NCBI GenBank assembly: GCA_025057645.1
Contig: JANXBJ010000001.1
Span: 306,357 to 370,356 of the forward strand
Direction of reading: 5' to 3'
Origin: Anaerolineales bacterium
Lineage (GTDB): Bacteria > Chloroflexota > Anaerolineae > Anaerolineales > UBA4823
Length of the DNA stretch: 64,000 nucleotides
Shown here: one piece after another, positions 24,028-34,264 of the stretch
Layout of the letters: every line of letters begins with the position of its first letter
Numbering within the stretch: the first letter of the stretch is position 1
Translations under genes and position numbers: made by a program
The notes under the pieces: model-generated
The model's database searches: none
Seen by the model: the letters and a program-made list of their open reading frames with translations, nothing else
What the model was told of the DNA's origin: nothing

Positions 24028-25026
24028 ATGAATTACCAGAGCAGGCGACCAAGACTCGGTCCACCGAACCTGATCGAGGTTTTGCGAAAAGGTTTTGACT
24101 CAATTGCGAATCATCTCGGTGTAGTTCTGTTTCCGATTGCGCTGGATGTCTTTTTGTGGCTAGGACCACGCCTGAAAGTTACGCTGTTGGTCGAAGAAAT
24201 GTTGCAGGTTTGGCGTGAGTTTTATGCGGGCGAGACGTTGCCCAACGGAGAAGCTTTGCAAGTGGGACAACAATTGTGGAGTGCGATCGGGGAGAGATTG
24301 AACCTTTTTATTTTTCTTCGTTCTTACCCGATTGGCGTCTTTAGCTTAATGGCGGGGGTTCAACCGGTTCGTTCTCCTTTGAGCCAGCCTTTGGTGATTC
24401 AGGCTGGCTCTCTTAGCATGGTGGTTTTGAGTTGGATCGTTTGCTCTTTGATCGGTATCCTTGCAGCGAGCATTTATTTCACTTTAGTTGCACAGGCTGC
24501 AGTGCTTCGGCGGATTGATATCGTCGATGCAATCCGGTCCTGGGCACGCAACACGCTCCATGTGCTCCTGCTAACCGTATTTTGGCTTTCGGTGATCGTC
24601 ATGGTTGGTATGCCCTGCAGTTGTTTGATCTCTTTCCTAACTTTTGGCAATCTGGCGGCTGCGCAGTTGGCCGTTCTTGGGATGGTTGCCCTTTTGATCT
24701 GGCTGTCGTTTCCTTTGGTGTTCTCACCTCATGGAATCTTTGTGTATCACGAGGATGTGTGGGTGTCTATCAAGCAAAGCATTCGCTTAACTCGGTTTGC
24801 CTTTCCGAACACCCTTCTCCTGATTGTTGTGGTCTTTGCGATCGGCGAAGCGCTGGATTGGATTTGGCGCATCCCGCAGGAAACCTCGTGGCTAATGGGG
24901 ATCGGTATTGCCGGACATGGATTTGTCACGAGTGCGCTCTTGGCCAGTACCTTTATCTACTATCGCGAGGCTAGATTGTGGATCGATGAAACTCAGCGGG
25001 GCGTGGAAACGGTATCTGCATCCTAA
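24028..25026 (+). CDS. Polytopic membrane protein, function unknown
   Basis: A 332-residue integral membrane protein with about six hydrophobic segments (roughly 30-45, 125-150, 178-198, 205-230, 255-275 and 285-305) and a soluble N-terminal strip rich in Arg and Pro. I do not recognise catalytic motifs. Its general look, with an amphipathic N-terminus and paired helices, resembles membrane domains annotated near glycerophosphodiesterase or DUF975-type proteins, but that is not firm. It is divergent from cinA and 24 bases before gyrB, so it may share the gyrB transcript. Confidence 0.75.
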   Translation: MNYQSRRPRLGPPNLIEVLRKGFDSIANHLGVVLFPIALDVFLWLGPRLKVTLLVEEMLQVWREFYAGETLPNGEALQVGQQLWSAIGERLNLFIFLRSYPIGVFSLMAGVQPVRSPLSQPLVIQAGSLSMVVLSWIVCSLIGILAASIYFTLVAQAAVLRRIDIVDAIRSWARNTLHVLLLTVFWLSVIVMVGMPCSCLISFLTFGNLAAAQLAVLGMVALLIWLSFPLVFSPHGIFVYHEDVWVSIKQSIRLTRFAFPNTLLLIVVVFAIGEALDWIWRIPQETSWLMGIGIAGHGFVTSALLASTFIYYREARLWIDETQRGVETVSAS

Positions 25027-26970
<1,944 letters not shown>

Positions 26971-27060
26971 TGGGCTTTTCACTTCTGGAATTTCTCTTTT
27001 GCATCTTAACTTCTGAGACAGGGTAAAATAGAATCAGCTTACCGGCAAAAGTCTATTGCG

Positions 27061-29154
27061 ATGGTCCTTGAGCGCGGTACGCTAGTCAATAGTCGCTATC
27101 GAGTTATTGAGGTCCTAGGGCAAGGGGGAATGGGAGCGGTCTACCGCGCAATCGATGAAAACTTAGGAGTGGAGGTGGCGCTTAAGGAAAATCTGTTTAC
27201 GACCGAAGAATACGCGCGCCAATTTCATCGAGAGGCCGTCATCCTTGCTAACCTACGTCATCCGAATCTGCCGCGCGTGACGGATCACTTTATTATAGAA
27301 GGACAGGGTCAGTATTTGGTCATGGACTATATTGAGGGGGAGGATTTGCGCGAGCGGATGGAGCGTTTGGGGGTGATCTCGGAGGAAGAGGCGGTTCAAA
27401 TCGGAGTTGCTCTCTGCGATGCGCTTAGCTACCTCAGTTCTCGCACTGAGCCGGTCGTGCACCGGGATATCAAGCCGGGAAATGTGAAAATAACGCCAGA
27501 CGGACACATTTATCTGGTGGATTTCGGTCTGGCGAAAGTGCTCGAAGGGTATCAGGAAACCACCACAGGGGCAAGGGCGATGACTCCGGGGTATTCACCC
27601 CCGGAGCAGTACGGCACTGCGCGCACCGACCATCGTTCAGATATCTATTCGCTTGGGGCAACGCTGTATGCTGCTGTTACAGGGCATTTGCCCGAGGATG
27701 CCTTAGCCCGGTTGATCGGTCAGGCGCAATTAACGAAGGTGCGGGTGCGAAACCCCAAGATTTCGGAAGCCTTTGCGGCGGTCATTGAGAAAGCGTTAGA
27801 AGTAAAGCCGGAAGACCGTTTTGCTAATGCTCAGCAGTTCAGGGAAGCGTTACTAGAATCTCAACGGATTCGTCAACAAGCCCTGAGTCCGGGGAGATCA
27901 CAGTCTTCGCCCACACTACCGGAACGAACCCGGCCTGCGGGTTGGGATAGTGTTTTCGAGATTCCCGCAGTCTTGATGCGAAGGCACTGGCTGAACATGC
28001 CATTGTGGGTTTGGTTGGCGAGTGCTTTGGCCATAAGCGCCTTGGGAGTCTGGTTTTCCTCTAGGCAGGGCCTTTCGCCGACTCCAGTGTTTGCGCCTGT
28101 GCCCACAGCAACGGGCGGAAAACTTCTCTCCCTTTCATCCCCTACTGCTCTCCTTGAAGTCTCTCATGCCCCTCCCGTTCCTACGGCGACAAAGATGCCA
28201 ACCCCCTCGCCAACTCCGCTGCGTTCCCCCCCAACGGATTCAGGCGCAGCGAGCGTCAGTCCACTCACGCCAACAGTGACCCCTACAGCCTTTGGAGGGG
28301 GAGTCGGACAGATTGCTTTCGCCTCGAATCGTTCGGGCAGCAATCAGATTTGGTTAATGAGTCTGGATGGAAGTGGACTAACACAACTCACGAACATTCC
28401 TGAAGGAGCTTGTCAACCCCGCTTTGCTCCTGACGGACTTAAGCTAATTTTTATCTCCCCCTGCCCAGAGGAGAGTGAAAGTTATCCAGGTGCGGGTATG
28501 TTTCTAATTAACGTGGACGGAACTGGCCTCACGCCCTTACCTAACGTTCCGGGAGGGGACTATGACCCGGCTTGGTCGCCGGATGGAAATTGGCTTGCCT
28601 TTACTTCTATGCGGATCACCAATCGTCCTCGTATTTACTTGATGGACCTTCGCACTCTGGAAGTGAAAAGGCTTTCTGAGGAGTTTAGTCGCGATTACCA
28701 ACCCGCATGGTCGGCTGACGGGAAGCGAATCGTCTTCGTTTCTCGCCGCCAAGGCCCAACCGACTTGTGGGTTATGAACGCAGACGGCTCGGAACAGGAA
28801 CGGCTGACGCTTAGCGGAGTAAAGATCTCTGCTTCGCCGAGCTGGTCTCCTGATGGAAAATTGATTGCATTTACTCAATCGCCAAGGCCCGGCGGTGTGC
28901 CACGATTGGCAATGTTTTCGAGCGTAGAGGGAAAGACCGTAGAGTATGGTTTTGATCTCGGTCCGATGCCGGTGCGAGACCCTGTTTTTTCTCCGGATGG
29001 CTTATGGCTTCTGTTTACGAGCTGGCCGGATGGTAGGAATCACGACATTTATATGATCGCAGTTAATGGAGCTGCAAGGACTCAGCTCACGGATTTTCCT
29101 TCTAAGGAGTTTGACCCTGCGTGGCGACCACAAGTGGCCTCTCCTATCCGATAG
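27061..29154 (+). CDS. Ser/Thr protein kinase with external TolB-like beta-propeller
   Basis: A 697-residue membrane kinase. Kinase domain 10-270: GQGGMGAVY, Lys42, catalytic Asp136 in HRDIKPGN, DFG 154-156. One transmembrane segment lies at about 314-333, followed by a long Thr/Pro/Ser-rich linker (about 340-415). From about 420 to the end are TolB/WD40-like blades with the recurring motif (D/S)PAWSPDGxxLxF. This is an RD kinase with an external ligand-binding propeller, the opposite arrangement to the PQQ-type kinase at 15526-17418. TAAAAT and TAGAAT boxes overlap at 27024-27034 upstream. Confidence 0.93.
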   Translation: MVLERGTLVNSRYRVIEVLGQGGMGAVYRAIDENLGVEVALKENLFTTEEYARQFHREAVILANLRHPNLPRVTDHFIIEGQGQYLVMDYIEGEDLRERMERLGVISEEEAVQIGVALCDALSYLSSRTEPVVHRDIKPGNVKITPDGHIYLVDFGLAKVLEGYQETTTGARAMTPGYSPPEQYGTARTDHRSDIYSLGATLYAAVTGHLPEDALARLIGQAQLTKVRVRNPKISEAFAAVIEKALEVKPEDRFANAQQFREALLESQRIRQQALSPGRSQSSPTLPERTRPAGWDSVFEIPAVLMRRHWLNMPLWVWLASALAISALGVWFSSRQGLSPTPVFAPVPTATGGKLLSLSSPTALLEVSHAPPVPTATKMPTPSPTPLRSPPTDSGAASVSPLTPTVTPTAFGGGVGQIAFASNRSGSNQIWLMSLDGSGLTQLTNIPEGACQPRFAPDGLKLIFISPCPEESESYPGAGMFLINVDGTGLTPLPNVPGGDYDPAWSPDGNWLAFTSMRITNRPRIYLMDLRTLEVKRLSEEFSRDYQPAWSADGKRIVFVSRRQGPTDLWVMNADGSEQERLTLSGVKISASPSWSPDGKLIAFTQSPRPGGVPRLAMFSSVEGKTVEYGFDLGPMPVRDPVFSPDGLWLLFTSWPDGRNHDIYMIAVNGAARTQLTDFPSKEFDPAWRPQVASPIR

Positions 29155-29228
29155 TGCAAAATCCTTTCGATAGGGAGAAGTTTGACTAAAGCAGGCTCTT
29201 TGAGTTGGGAAGGCGGACCGATGGGGAG

Positions 29229-31997
29229 ATGGTAGCAACTTCTGGATGGATTCTCTCGATAATCGGTCAAGGGATAGTGTTCGTTCTGTTGATTCGCTTT
29301 TTGCGGCACTCTCAGCGCAGGGGAGCCTGGTGGGCATTGACAGCTTTGCCGCTGCTGATGATCGTTTTCTGTGCCTATCAAGTTTTCCAATCGGGTAACT
29401 CGCAGCCGGTTGCTGCTTTTTTCATCGCTGCGGCCTCGATGCTTTGTGCGGTTTTGCTCTGGCTTTTGCTTCCCTCGGTCCAAGAAGCCTTAACTCAATA
29501 CGAGCGAACACGTCTTGAGCACGAAGAACTCCGCCTCGTCTTTGAACATTTGCCGAATCCCATCGTTATCAAAGACCTAGACTTGCGCTATCGGATGGCG
29601 AACCCGGCCTTTGCCCAGAGCATCGGCAAGGCGGTTGAGGGGCTAATTGGCCACTCTGATGCGGCTTTCTTTCCACCTAGAATCGCTCAGGTCCTGGAGG
29701 AGGGTGGAAAGTCGGCAGTTGCTACTAAGAGCCCGGCGGTTCGGAAATTAGAGTTGACAACCGTCAAGGGACAGCGGTGGTTTGAAGTGACATTGATCCC
29801 TCTTCTGGACCGGGTGGCCAATGCTCGGGGGATATTGGTTCATGCGCAGGATCTGACCGAAACAGTCAGGACATGCGCACTCTTGGAAGATCAGCTTCGT
29901 TCGGCTCGTCTCTTGCTTCTAGCACTTCAGCGGATGCTTGCATGCCGAGGGGAAGAGGAATTGTGGGATATTTCCACCGAAATCATCGAGGAGATAGGCG
30001 GAACCCCTTATGTGGTTTTGCTTATGGCGTTGGATGAGCCGGAATCCTTTTTGGTGAAGAGTGCTCGGAAGGCGGACTGTTTTAAGATTGGCGAACGAGC
30101 GCGGTTGTCCGGCTTCTTTGGAGGGGATGACTCTAGAGACAAGCTCCAAGTCGGCGAGGCGGATGCAGGTTGGAAAGGCATCTTTAGGAATGGAACAGGT
30201 CAGGGATTAGACCTAGTAGTGAGCGTTGCGATCTTCAAAGAAGACCACATTGAGGGAGTGATTGCTCTGTTCTACGAGCGCTCGGAGGGAGAAAAGATCG
30301 AGCGAGGAAAAGAAATCCTCGCAGACTTGGCTAAGTTCATTGGCATAAAATTGAGTGAGCTGAGTAATAGAGCCCAAATACAATCTCAGCTATCTCAGGT
30401 TCGCGAAGAGCTGGAGCGACACGCTTTGCATCAGCGTCTCGAGCGTTTTCTAGTTGCACTAGCGACTCGGTTGGTGAATGCATCACCCCATCAAATACAA
30501 GGTTTATTGGAAAGGGCGATAGGGAGTTTTGCTGAATATCTCAACGCCCAAAGGAGCTACGTATATCTATTCAAAGAAGGGGGAGGGCTAGTAGCCCAAT
30601 ACCGCTGGGCGGAGGCGGGAAAATTGCTACCCCCAAGTGAAATCCCTGAACCATACGATGAAGCTATGTCTTGGTTGGTTGAAAGGCTCAACCGTCAAGA
30701 GGTGGTTGTCCTCTCGCGCTCCGGCGAGATGAGCGGGCCTTTTCGAGTCTATCTGGAGGCGCAGGACATCGACTCTTGGGTAGCTGTCCCCATGGTCTCG
30801 CAGCGGACTGTGGTTGGCTACTTCGGCCTGGAGGGAAAGGCTGAGACCCATAGATTGATTTATGATCAAATGAGTTTGCTTAAGTCTATGGCAGAGATAG
30901 TGGTTGTAGCCTTGGAAAGGAAACGGAATGCGGAAGAACTGGAAAAGCAGCTAAGAGTCCTAAGCGAAAAGATGACTCACCTCGAATGGCGCAATCAACG
31001 GAACAAACTCTTAGCCGAAATGGGGGATTTGCTGCAATCGTGCAGGACGGCAGATGAAGCTTTCCCGATCGTTTCCCGTTATGCTCAAGCTCTTCTGCCT
31101 CAAAGTGCAGGTTCGCTTTACCTGCTGCGCTCAGTCCGAGACATGGCCGAGAAGGTGGCGTCTTGGGGGAGCGAGGCCAGCGGAGCAAATGAGCTGGCTT
31201 TGAATGAGTGTTGGGGCATCCGGCGGGGGAAGATTCATGTGGTTCACAATGCAAGTGGACCCTTGTGTGATCATTTGGGGTCATCTATCCCTGAACGGTA
31301 TGTTTGTGTTCCGCTAATCGCCCAAGGGGAGACCATTGGGCTATTACATCTTCGCTACGGCGAGAGCGGAGAGCAGAGTGGGCTTGAGGAAATGAGGCAA
31401 ACCGCTATGGCTCTTGCGGATCACGTAGCACCGGCGCTTTCGAACCTGAATCTCAGAGACAAACTACGGAGTCAGGCTATCCGAGACCCCCTAACCGGCC
31501 TTTACAATCGCAGATACATGGAAGAGACTTTGGAGCGTGAGATTCGGCGCGCAGCTCGCCATCAGTACTCTGTGGGATTGATTATGTGTGATATCGACCA
31601 GATGAAACCGATCAACGATCGTTTTGGCCACGATGCAGGCGACGTGGTTCTCCGCCATATTGGGAGCTTGATGAAGAAGATCTTTCGCGGTGAGGATGTT
31701 GCTTGTCGCTATGGCGGTGATGAGTTTATGATCATTTTGCCGGAAGCGTCTCTTTCGGATGTATGGCAGCGAGCCGAGAATTTACGTGAGATGGTTAAGA
31801 GAGCCCGTTTTGAATACGAGGGCAAATTGATCGGCCCGGTGACCCTCTCGATCGGAGTGGCAGCCTATCCTGACCTTGGTTTTACCGTGGAAAGATTAGT
31901 TCAGGCAAGCGATGCGGCCGCCTATTTAGCAAAGCGCGAAGGCGGAGATAGAGTAATGATCGCACGTCAGGCGGAAGACAACAATCAACAAGGCTAA
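29229..31997 (+). CDS. Diguanylate cyclase with membrane, PAS and GAF domains
   Basis: About 922 residues. The N-terminus has about three membrane segments (roughly 5-25, 34-52 and 58-82). A PAS domain follows (about 100-215, with NPIVIKDLDLRYRMANPAF), then three GAF-like regions (about 225-385, 410-570 and 610-745), and a C-terminal GGDEF domain (about 755-915). The active site RYGGDEF is intact near residue 826. RGED, five residues before it, fits an RxxD inhibitory site, so c-di-GMP feedback is likely. There is no EAL domain. The start is uncertain: a TTG at 29205 is in frame, and neither start has ideal Shine-Dalgarno spacing. Confidence 0.9.
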   Translation: MVATSGWILSIIGQGIVFVLLIRFLRHSQRRGAWWALTALPLLMIVFCAYQVFQSGNSQPVAAFFIAAASMLCAVLLWLLLPSVQEALTQYERTRLEHEELRLVFEHLPNPIVIKDLDLRYRMANPAFAQSIGKAVEGLIGHSDAAFFPPRIAQVLEEGGKSAVATKSPAVRKLELTTVKGQRWFEVTLIPLLDRVANARGILVHAQDLTETVRTCALLEDQLRSARLLLLALQRMLACRGEEELWDISTEIIEEIGGTPYVVLLMALDEPESFLVKSARKADCFKIGERARLSGFFGGDDSRDKLQVGEADAGWKGIFRNGTGQGLDLVVSVAIFKEDHIEGVIALFYERSEGEKIERGKEILADLAKFIGIKLSELSNRAQIQSQLSQVREELERHALHQRLERFLVALATRLVNASPHQIQGLLERAIGSFAEYLNAQRSYVYLFKEGGGLVAQYRWAEAGKLLPPSEIPEPYDEAMSWLVERLNRQEVVVLSRSGEMSGPFRVYLEAQDIDSWVAVPMVSQRTVVGYFGLEGKAETHRLIYDQMSLLKSMAEIVVVALERKRNAEELEKQLRVLSEKMTHLEWRNQRNKLLAEMGDLLQSCRTADEAFPIVSRYAQALLPQSAGSLYLLRSVRDMAEKVASWGSEASGANELALNECWGIRRGKIHVVHNASGPLCDHLGSSIPERYVCVPLIAQGETIGLLHLRYGESGEQSGLEEMRQTAMALADHVAPALSNLNLRDKLRSQAIRDPLTGLYNRRYMEETLEREIRRAARHQYSVGLIMCDIDQMKPINDRFGHDAGDVVLRHIGSLMKKIFRGEDVACRYGGDEFMIILPEASLSDVWQRAENLREMVKRARFEYEGKLIGPVTLSIGVAAYPDLGFTVERLVQASDAAAYLAKREGGDRVMIARQAEDNNQQG

Positions 31998-32118
31998 ATC
32001 ACGAGCAGGTTCTCAGGTGGCAGTGTCCGGCGTGAATTTGTGCCACACAGCCGACCCTAAGGCAACTGGAGAGGAGAGGTTGCTGTGAAAATCTCAAAAG
32101 GACGATGTTGATGGGTGA

Positions 32119-32820
32119 CTAGATTGAAAAGTCCTCTCCATGCCAAATCCCTTGGACTGGTGCGTGAAGCGTTGGTCGCTCATGGATATGTCCATCGATC
32201 CTTTCTTCTAACCGTTTGACGTGTTCCACAAGTTGAGCTAAAGTTTCCCCAATTGCGTCTGGCAGGCGACCATGTTCGAGGTCTGGTTTGCCGTTTAGAC
32301 GGGGTTGGCTGCGCACGAGAATTTGCCCCGGAACCCCTACCACAACCGAGTTGGGTGGAACATCCTTAACGACCACGGCATTTGCTCCGATGCGGCTGTT
32401 GTTGCCGATCGTAATAGCTCCTAGCACTTTGGCTCCTGCCCCAACCACGACATTGTTCCCTAAAGTGGGGTGACGTTTTCCTTTGTTCAAGCTCGTTCCG
32501 CCTAGAGTGACACCATGATAAAGTGTAACGTCGTCGCCGATTTCAGCAGTTTCACCAATGACAACCCCCATTCCGTGGTCGATGAAGAATCGTCTCCCGA
32601 TCTTAGCCCCGGGGTGGATCTCGATACCAGTGAGAGCGCGTACCCAGTGAGAGAAGAGACGGGCTAGGAACTTGAGGTTGTGATTCCACAGCCAGTGGGC
32701 GATTCTATGCCCCCAAATGGCATGCAGGCCGGGGTAACAGAAAATCACCTCTAGCAAACTCCGTGCAGCCGGGTCGCGTTCGAAAGCAGCTTGGATATCT
32801 TCGCGCAGTGTGTTGAGCAT
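32119..32820 (-). CDS. cysE: Serine O-acetyltransferase
   Basis: A 233-residue hexapeptide-repeat acetyltransferase that makes O-acetylserine from serine and acetyl-CoA for cysteine synthesis. The region [19 protein letters not shown] and YHGVTLGGT carries the catalytic histidine and the left-handed beta-helix coils; [14 protein letters not shown] and [17 protein letters not shown] continue it. The frame is open to 32922, but AGGAG stands before the ATG at 32820 and the family begins with this kind of helix. No cysK lies nearby. The gene is preceded by a long structured leader with an intrinsic terminator, described separately. Confidence 0.95.
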   Translation of the reverse strand: MLNTLREDIQAAFERDPAARSLLEVIFCYPGLHAIWGHRIAHWLWNHNLKFLARLFSHWVRALTGIEIHPGAKIGRRFFIDHGMGVVIGETAEIGDDVTLYHGVTLGGTSLNKGKRHPTLGNNVVVGAGAKVLGAITIGNNSRIGANAVVVKDVPPNSVVVGVPGQILVRSQPRLNGKPDLEHGRLPDAIGETLAQLVEHVKRLEERIDGHIHERPTLHAPVQGIWHGEDFSI

Positions 32821-32888
32821 AGGATCTCCTTTGTCAGTTTTACGAGCAGTGATAAAGTTGGCACGTTCATTTTGCGCACAGACCTTAG

Positions 32889-32915
32889 AAAAACCTTCCC
32901 AAAATGAATGGAAGG
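32889..32915 (-). terminator. Intrinsic terminator inside the cysE leader
   Basis: Read on the minus strand, CCTTCC (complement of 32910-32915) pairs with GGAAGG (complement of 32894-32899) across a ten-base loop and is followed by TTTTT (complement of 32889-32893). It lies about 70 bases before the cysE ATG and within the leader of the promoter at 33097-33125. That makes attenuation possible. Confidence 0.6.
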
Positions 32916-32971
32916 AAAACAAAGATATACACCTAGGGAATGGCCTTATCCCTTCTGGATTGTGGGAAAGA

Positions 32972-33043
32972 GGCGGGGAGTCTACCGCCGCCTTGAGAAT
33001 TTGGAGTGCAAGAGGGGGAAGACGGCGGTAATTATCCCCGCCG
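32972..33043. repeat. GC-rich inverted pair of hairpins with alternative pairings
   Basis: Segment 32972-32990 and segment 33023-33042 are near-perfect inverted copies of the pattern CGGCGGTA-N4/5-CCCCGCC. Each segment is also a hairpin alone (GGCGG 32972-32976 with CCGCC 32985-32989; CGGCGG 33023-33028 with CCGCCG 33038-33043). TACCGCCG at 32983-32990 can instead pair with CGGCGGTA at 33023-33030. The structures exclude each other. The arrangement fits a switching leader, or a REP-like inverted pair. Confidence 0.6.
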
Positions 33044-33096
33044 ATTACAGGAGCAAGTGAGGTGAGACCAAATCCTAGTCATAAAATACTAATCCC

Positions 33097-33125
33097 ATTT
33101 TATGGAATTGGATAGTTAATGTCAA
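33097..33125 (-). promoter_or_regulatory. Sigma70-type promoter for cysE
   Basis: On the minus strand TTGACA (33125-33120), a 17-base spacer and TAAAAT (33102-33097) form a near-consensus promoter. The start would be near 33090, leaving a leader of about 270 bases before cysE. The -10 lies within an inverted repeat CATAAAAT-N9-ATTTTATG at 33080-33104, a possible operator. Confidence 0.65.
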
Positions 33126-33161
33126 GAAAACCCTTGTCTGAAATTTGTCATGTTTCCAGTG

Positions 33162-33167
33162 TATAAT
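33162..33167 (+). promoter_or_regulatory. -10 box (TATAAT) for rarD
   Basis: A consensus TATAAT, 48 bases before the chosen rarD ATG (33216). It lies downstream of another in-frame ATG at 33150, which supports the later start. A -35 element at proper spacing is not evident. Confidence 0.4.
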
Positions 33168-33215
33168 TTGACATTATTTTTCTCACCCTCCGAGCGGCTA
33201 CAGTTGGGTGAATTA

Positions 33216-34112
33216 ATGGTCGCAGGTTTGAGTCGCAAAGGCTTGGTTTTTGGTTTTGGGGCTTACCTGATTTGGGGTTTCTTTCCGCTTTATTTCAAGG
33301 CTCTGTCTTCCGTTCCTGCGCCTCAAATCTTGGCTCACCGTTTTGTGTGGTCCTTTCTCCTGTTGAGTTTGATCTTAAGGTGGAGAAAGGAGTGGAAAGA
33401 GTTGGTGAAGTTGCTAAGAGATGCCAAGGTTCTTGCCCTTTACGCTGTCGCCGGAGGCTTGCTTGCGCTGAATTGGGGAATCTTTGTCTGGGCGGTCGGA
33501 GCGGGATACGTTGTCGAGTCCAGCTTGGGTTATTTCATAAACCCTCTGGTGAATGTTGTGTTGGGGGTGTTCCTTTTGCGGGAAAAGCTGCGGTGGTCGC
33601 AATGGCTGCCAATCGGAATTGCTACAGTAGGGGTGCTTTATTTATCCTTTCAATATCGTTCCTTTCCGTGGATCGCTCTCATGTTAGCCCTTACCTTTGG
33701 TTTCTATGGATTAGTCAAGAAGATCGCTCCCCTCTCGTCCCTCCATGGGCTAACCTTAGAGACAATGGTGCTTTTCTTGCCGGCGTTCCTTTATTTGTCT
33801 CTGCAAGAGAGGATGGGGTACGGGCGTTTTGGGCACGAGAGCGTGGAGGTTAATGTTCTGTTGATGCTTACCGGGGTGGTTACCGTAATCCCTTTGCTGA
33901 TGTTCGGTATTGCAGCACGGTTAATTCCCCTGTGGACAATGGGCCTGCTTCAGTATATTGCGCCTACATGCCAATTCCTTCTGGGCGTTTTAGTGTTCCA
34001 TGAACCATTCTCGGGTGAGCAGTTGATCGGCTTCTCTTTGATCTGGCTGGCGTTGCTTATCTTTTCAACCGAAAGGTGGTGGTTTAGACGCGTTGCACAA
34101 CTTGCCCATTGA
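33216..34112 (+). CDS. rarD: RarD/EamA-family transporter
   Basis: A 298-residue membrane protein with about ten transmembrane segments of the drug/metabolite transporter superfamily. The start GLSRKGLVFGFGAYLIWGFFPLYFKAL and EILAHR-like SVPAPQILAHRFVWS segments are characteristic of RarD. Two EamA halves are visible. The substrate of RarD proteins is not established; the name comes from chloramphenicol sensitivity phenotypes. The start at 33216 is preferred to 33150 because a TATAAT box lies between them. Divergent from cysE across a 395-base region holding the cysE leader. Confidence 0.9.
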   Translation: MVAGLSRKGLVFGFGAYLIWGFFPLYFKALSSVPAPQILAHRFVWSFLLLSLILRWRKEWKELVKLLRDAKVLALYAVAGGLLALNWGIFVWAVGAGYVVESSLGYFINPLVNVVLGVFLLREKLRWSQWLPIGIATVGVLYLSFQYRSFPWIALMLALTFGFYGLVKKIAPLSSLHGLTLETMVLFLPAFLYLSLQERMGYGRFGHESVEVNVLLMLTGVVTVIPLLMFGIAARLIPLWTMGLLQYIAPTCQFLLGVLVFHEPFSGEQLIGFSLIWLALLIFSTERWWFRRVAQLAH

Positions 34113-34264
34113 TGAGGGGAATACACCCCTTCAAACTTGAGTGGTTTTTGTGGCAGGAGAGCGAAGAGGTGATAGAATCAATACTCTAGAGCAAAGACCC
34201 GTTGGCGGGTTTGGGGCAATCCTTGATGATCGTTCGGAACTTTGAGATAGTGGAGCAATGAGCT

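Noticed and set aside
32820-33125. T-box or SAM riboswitch for cysE
   Set aside because: Neither the T-box TGGNACCGCG nor S-box motifs could be found; I keep the leader as an unclassified candidate.
33272-33853. 193-codon plus-strand ORF
   Set aside because: It is a second frame inside rarD, whose membrane-protein frame is clearly the coding one.
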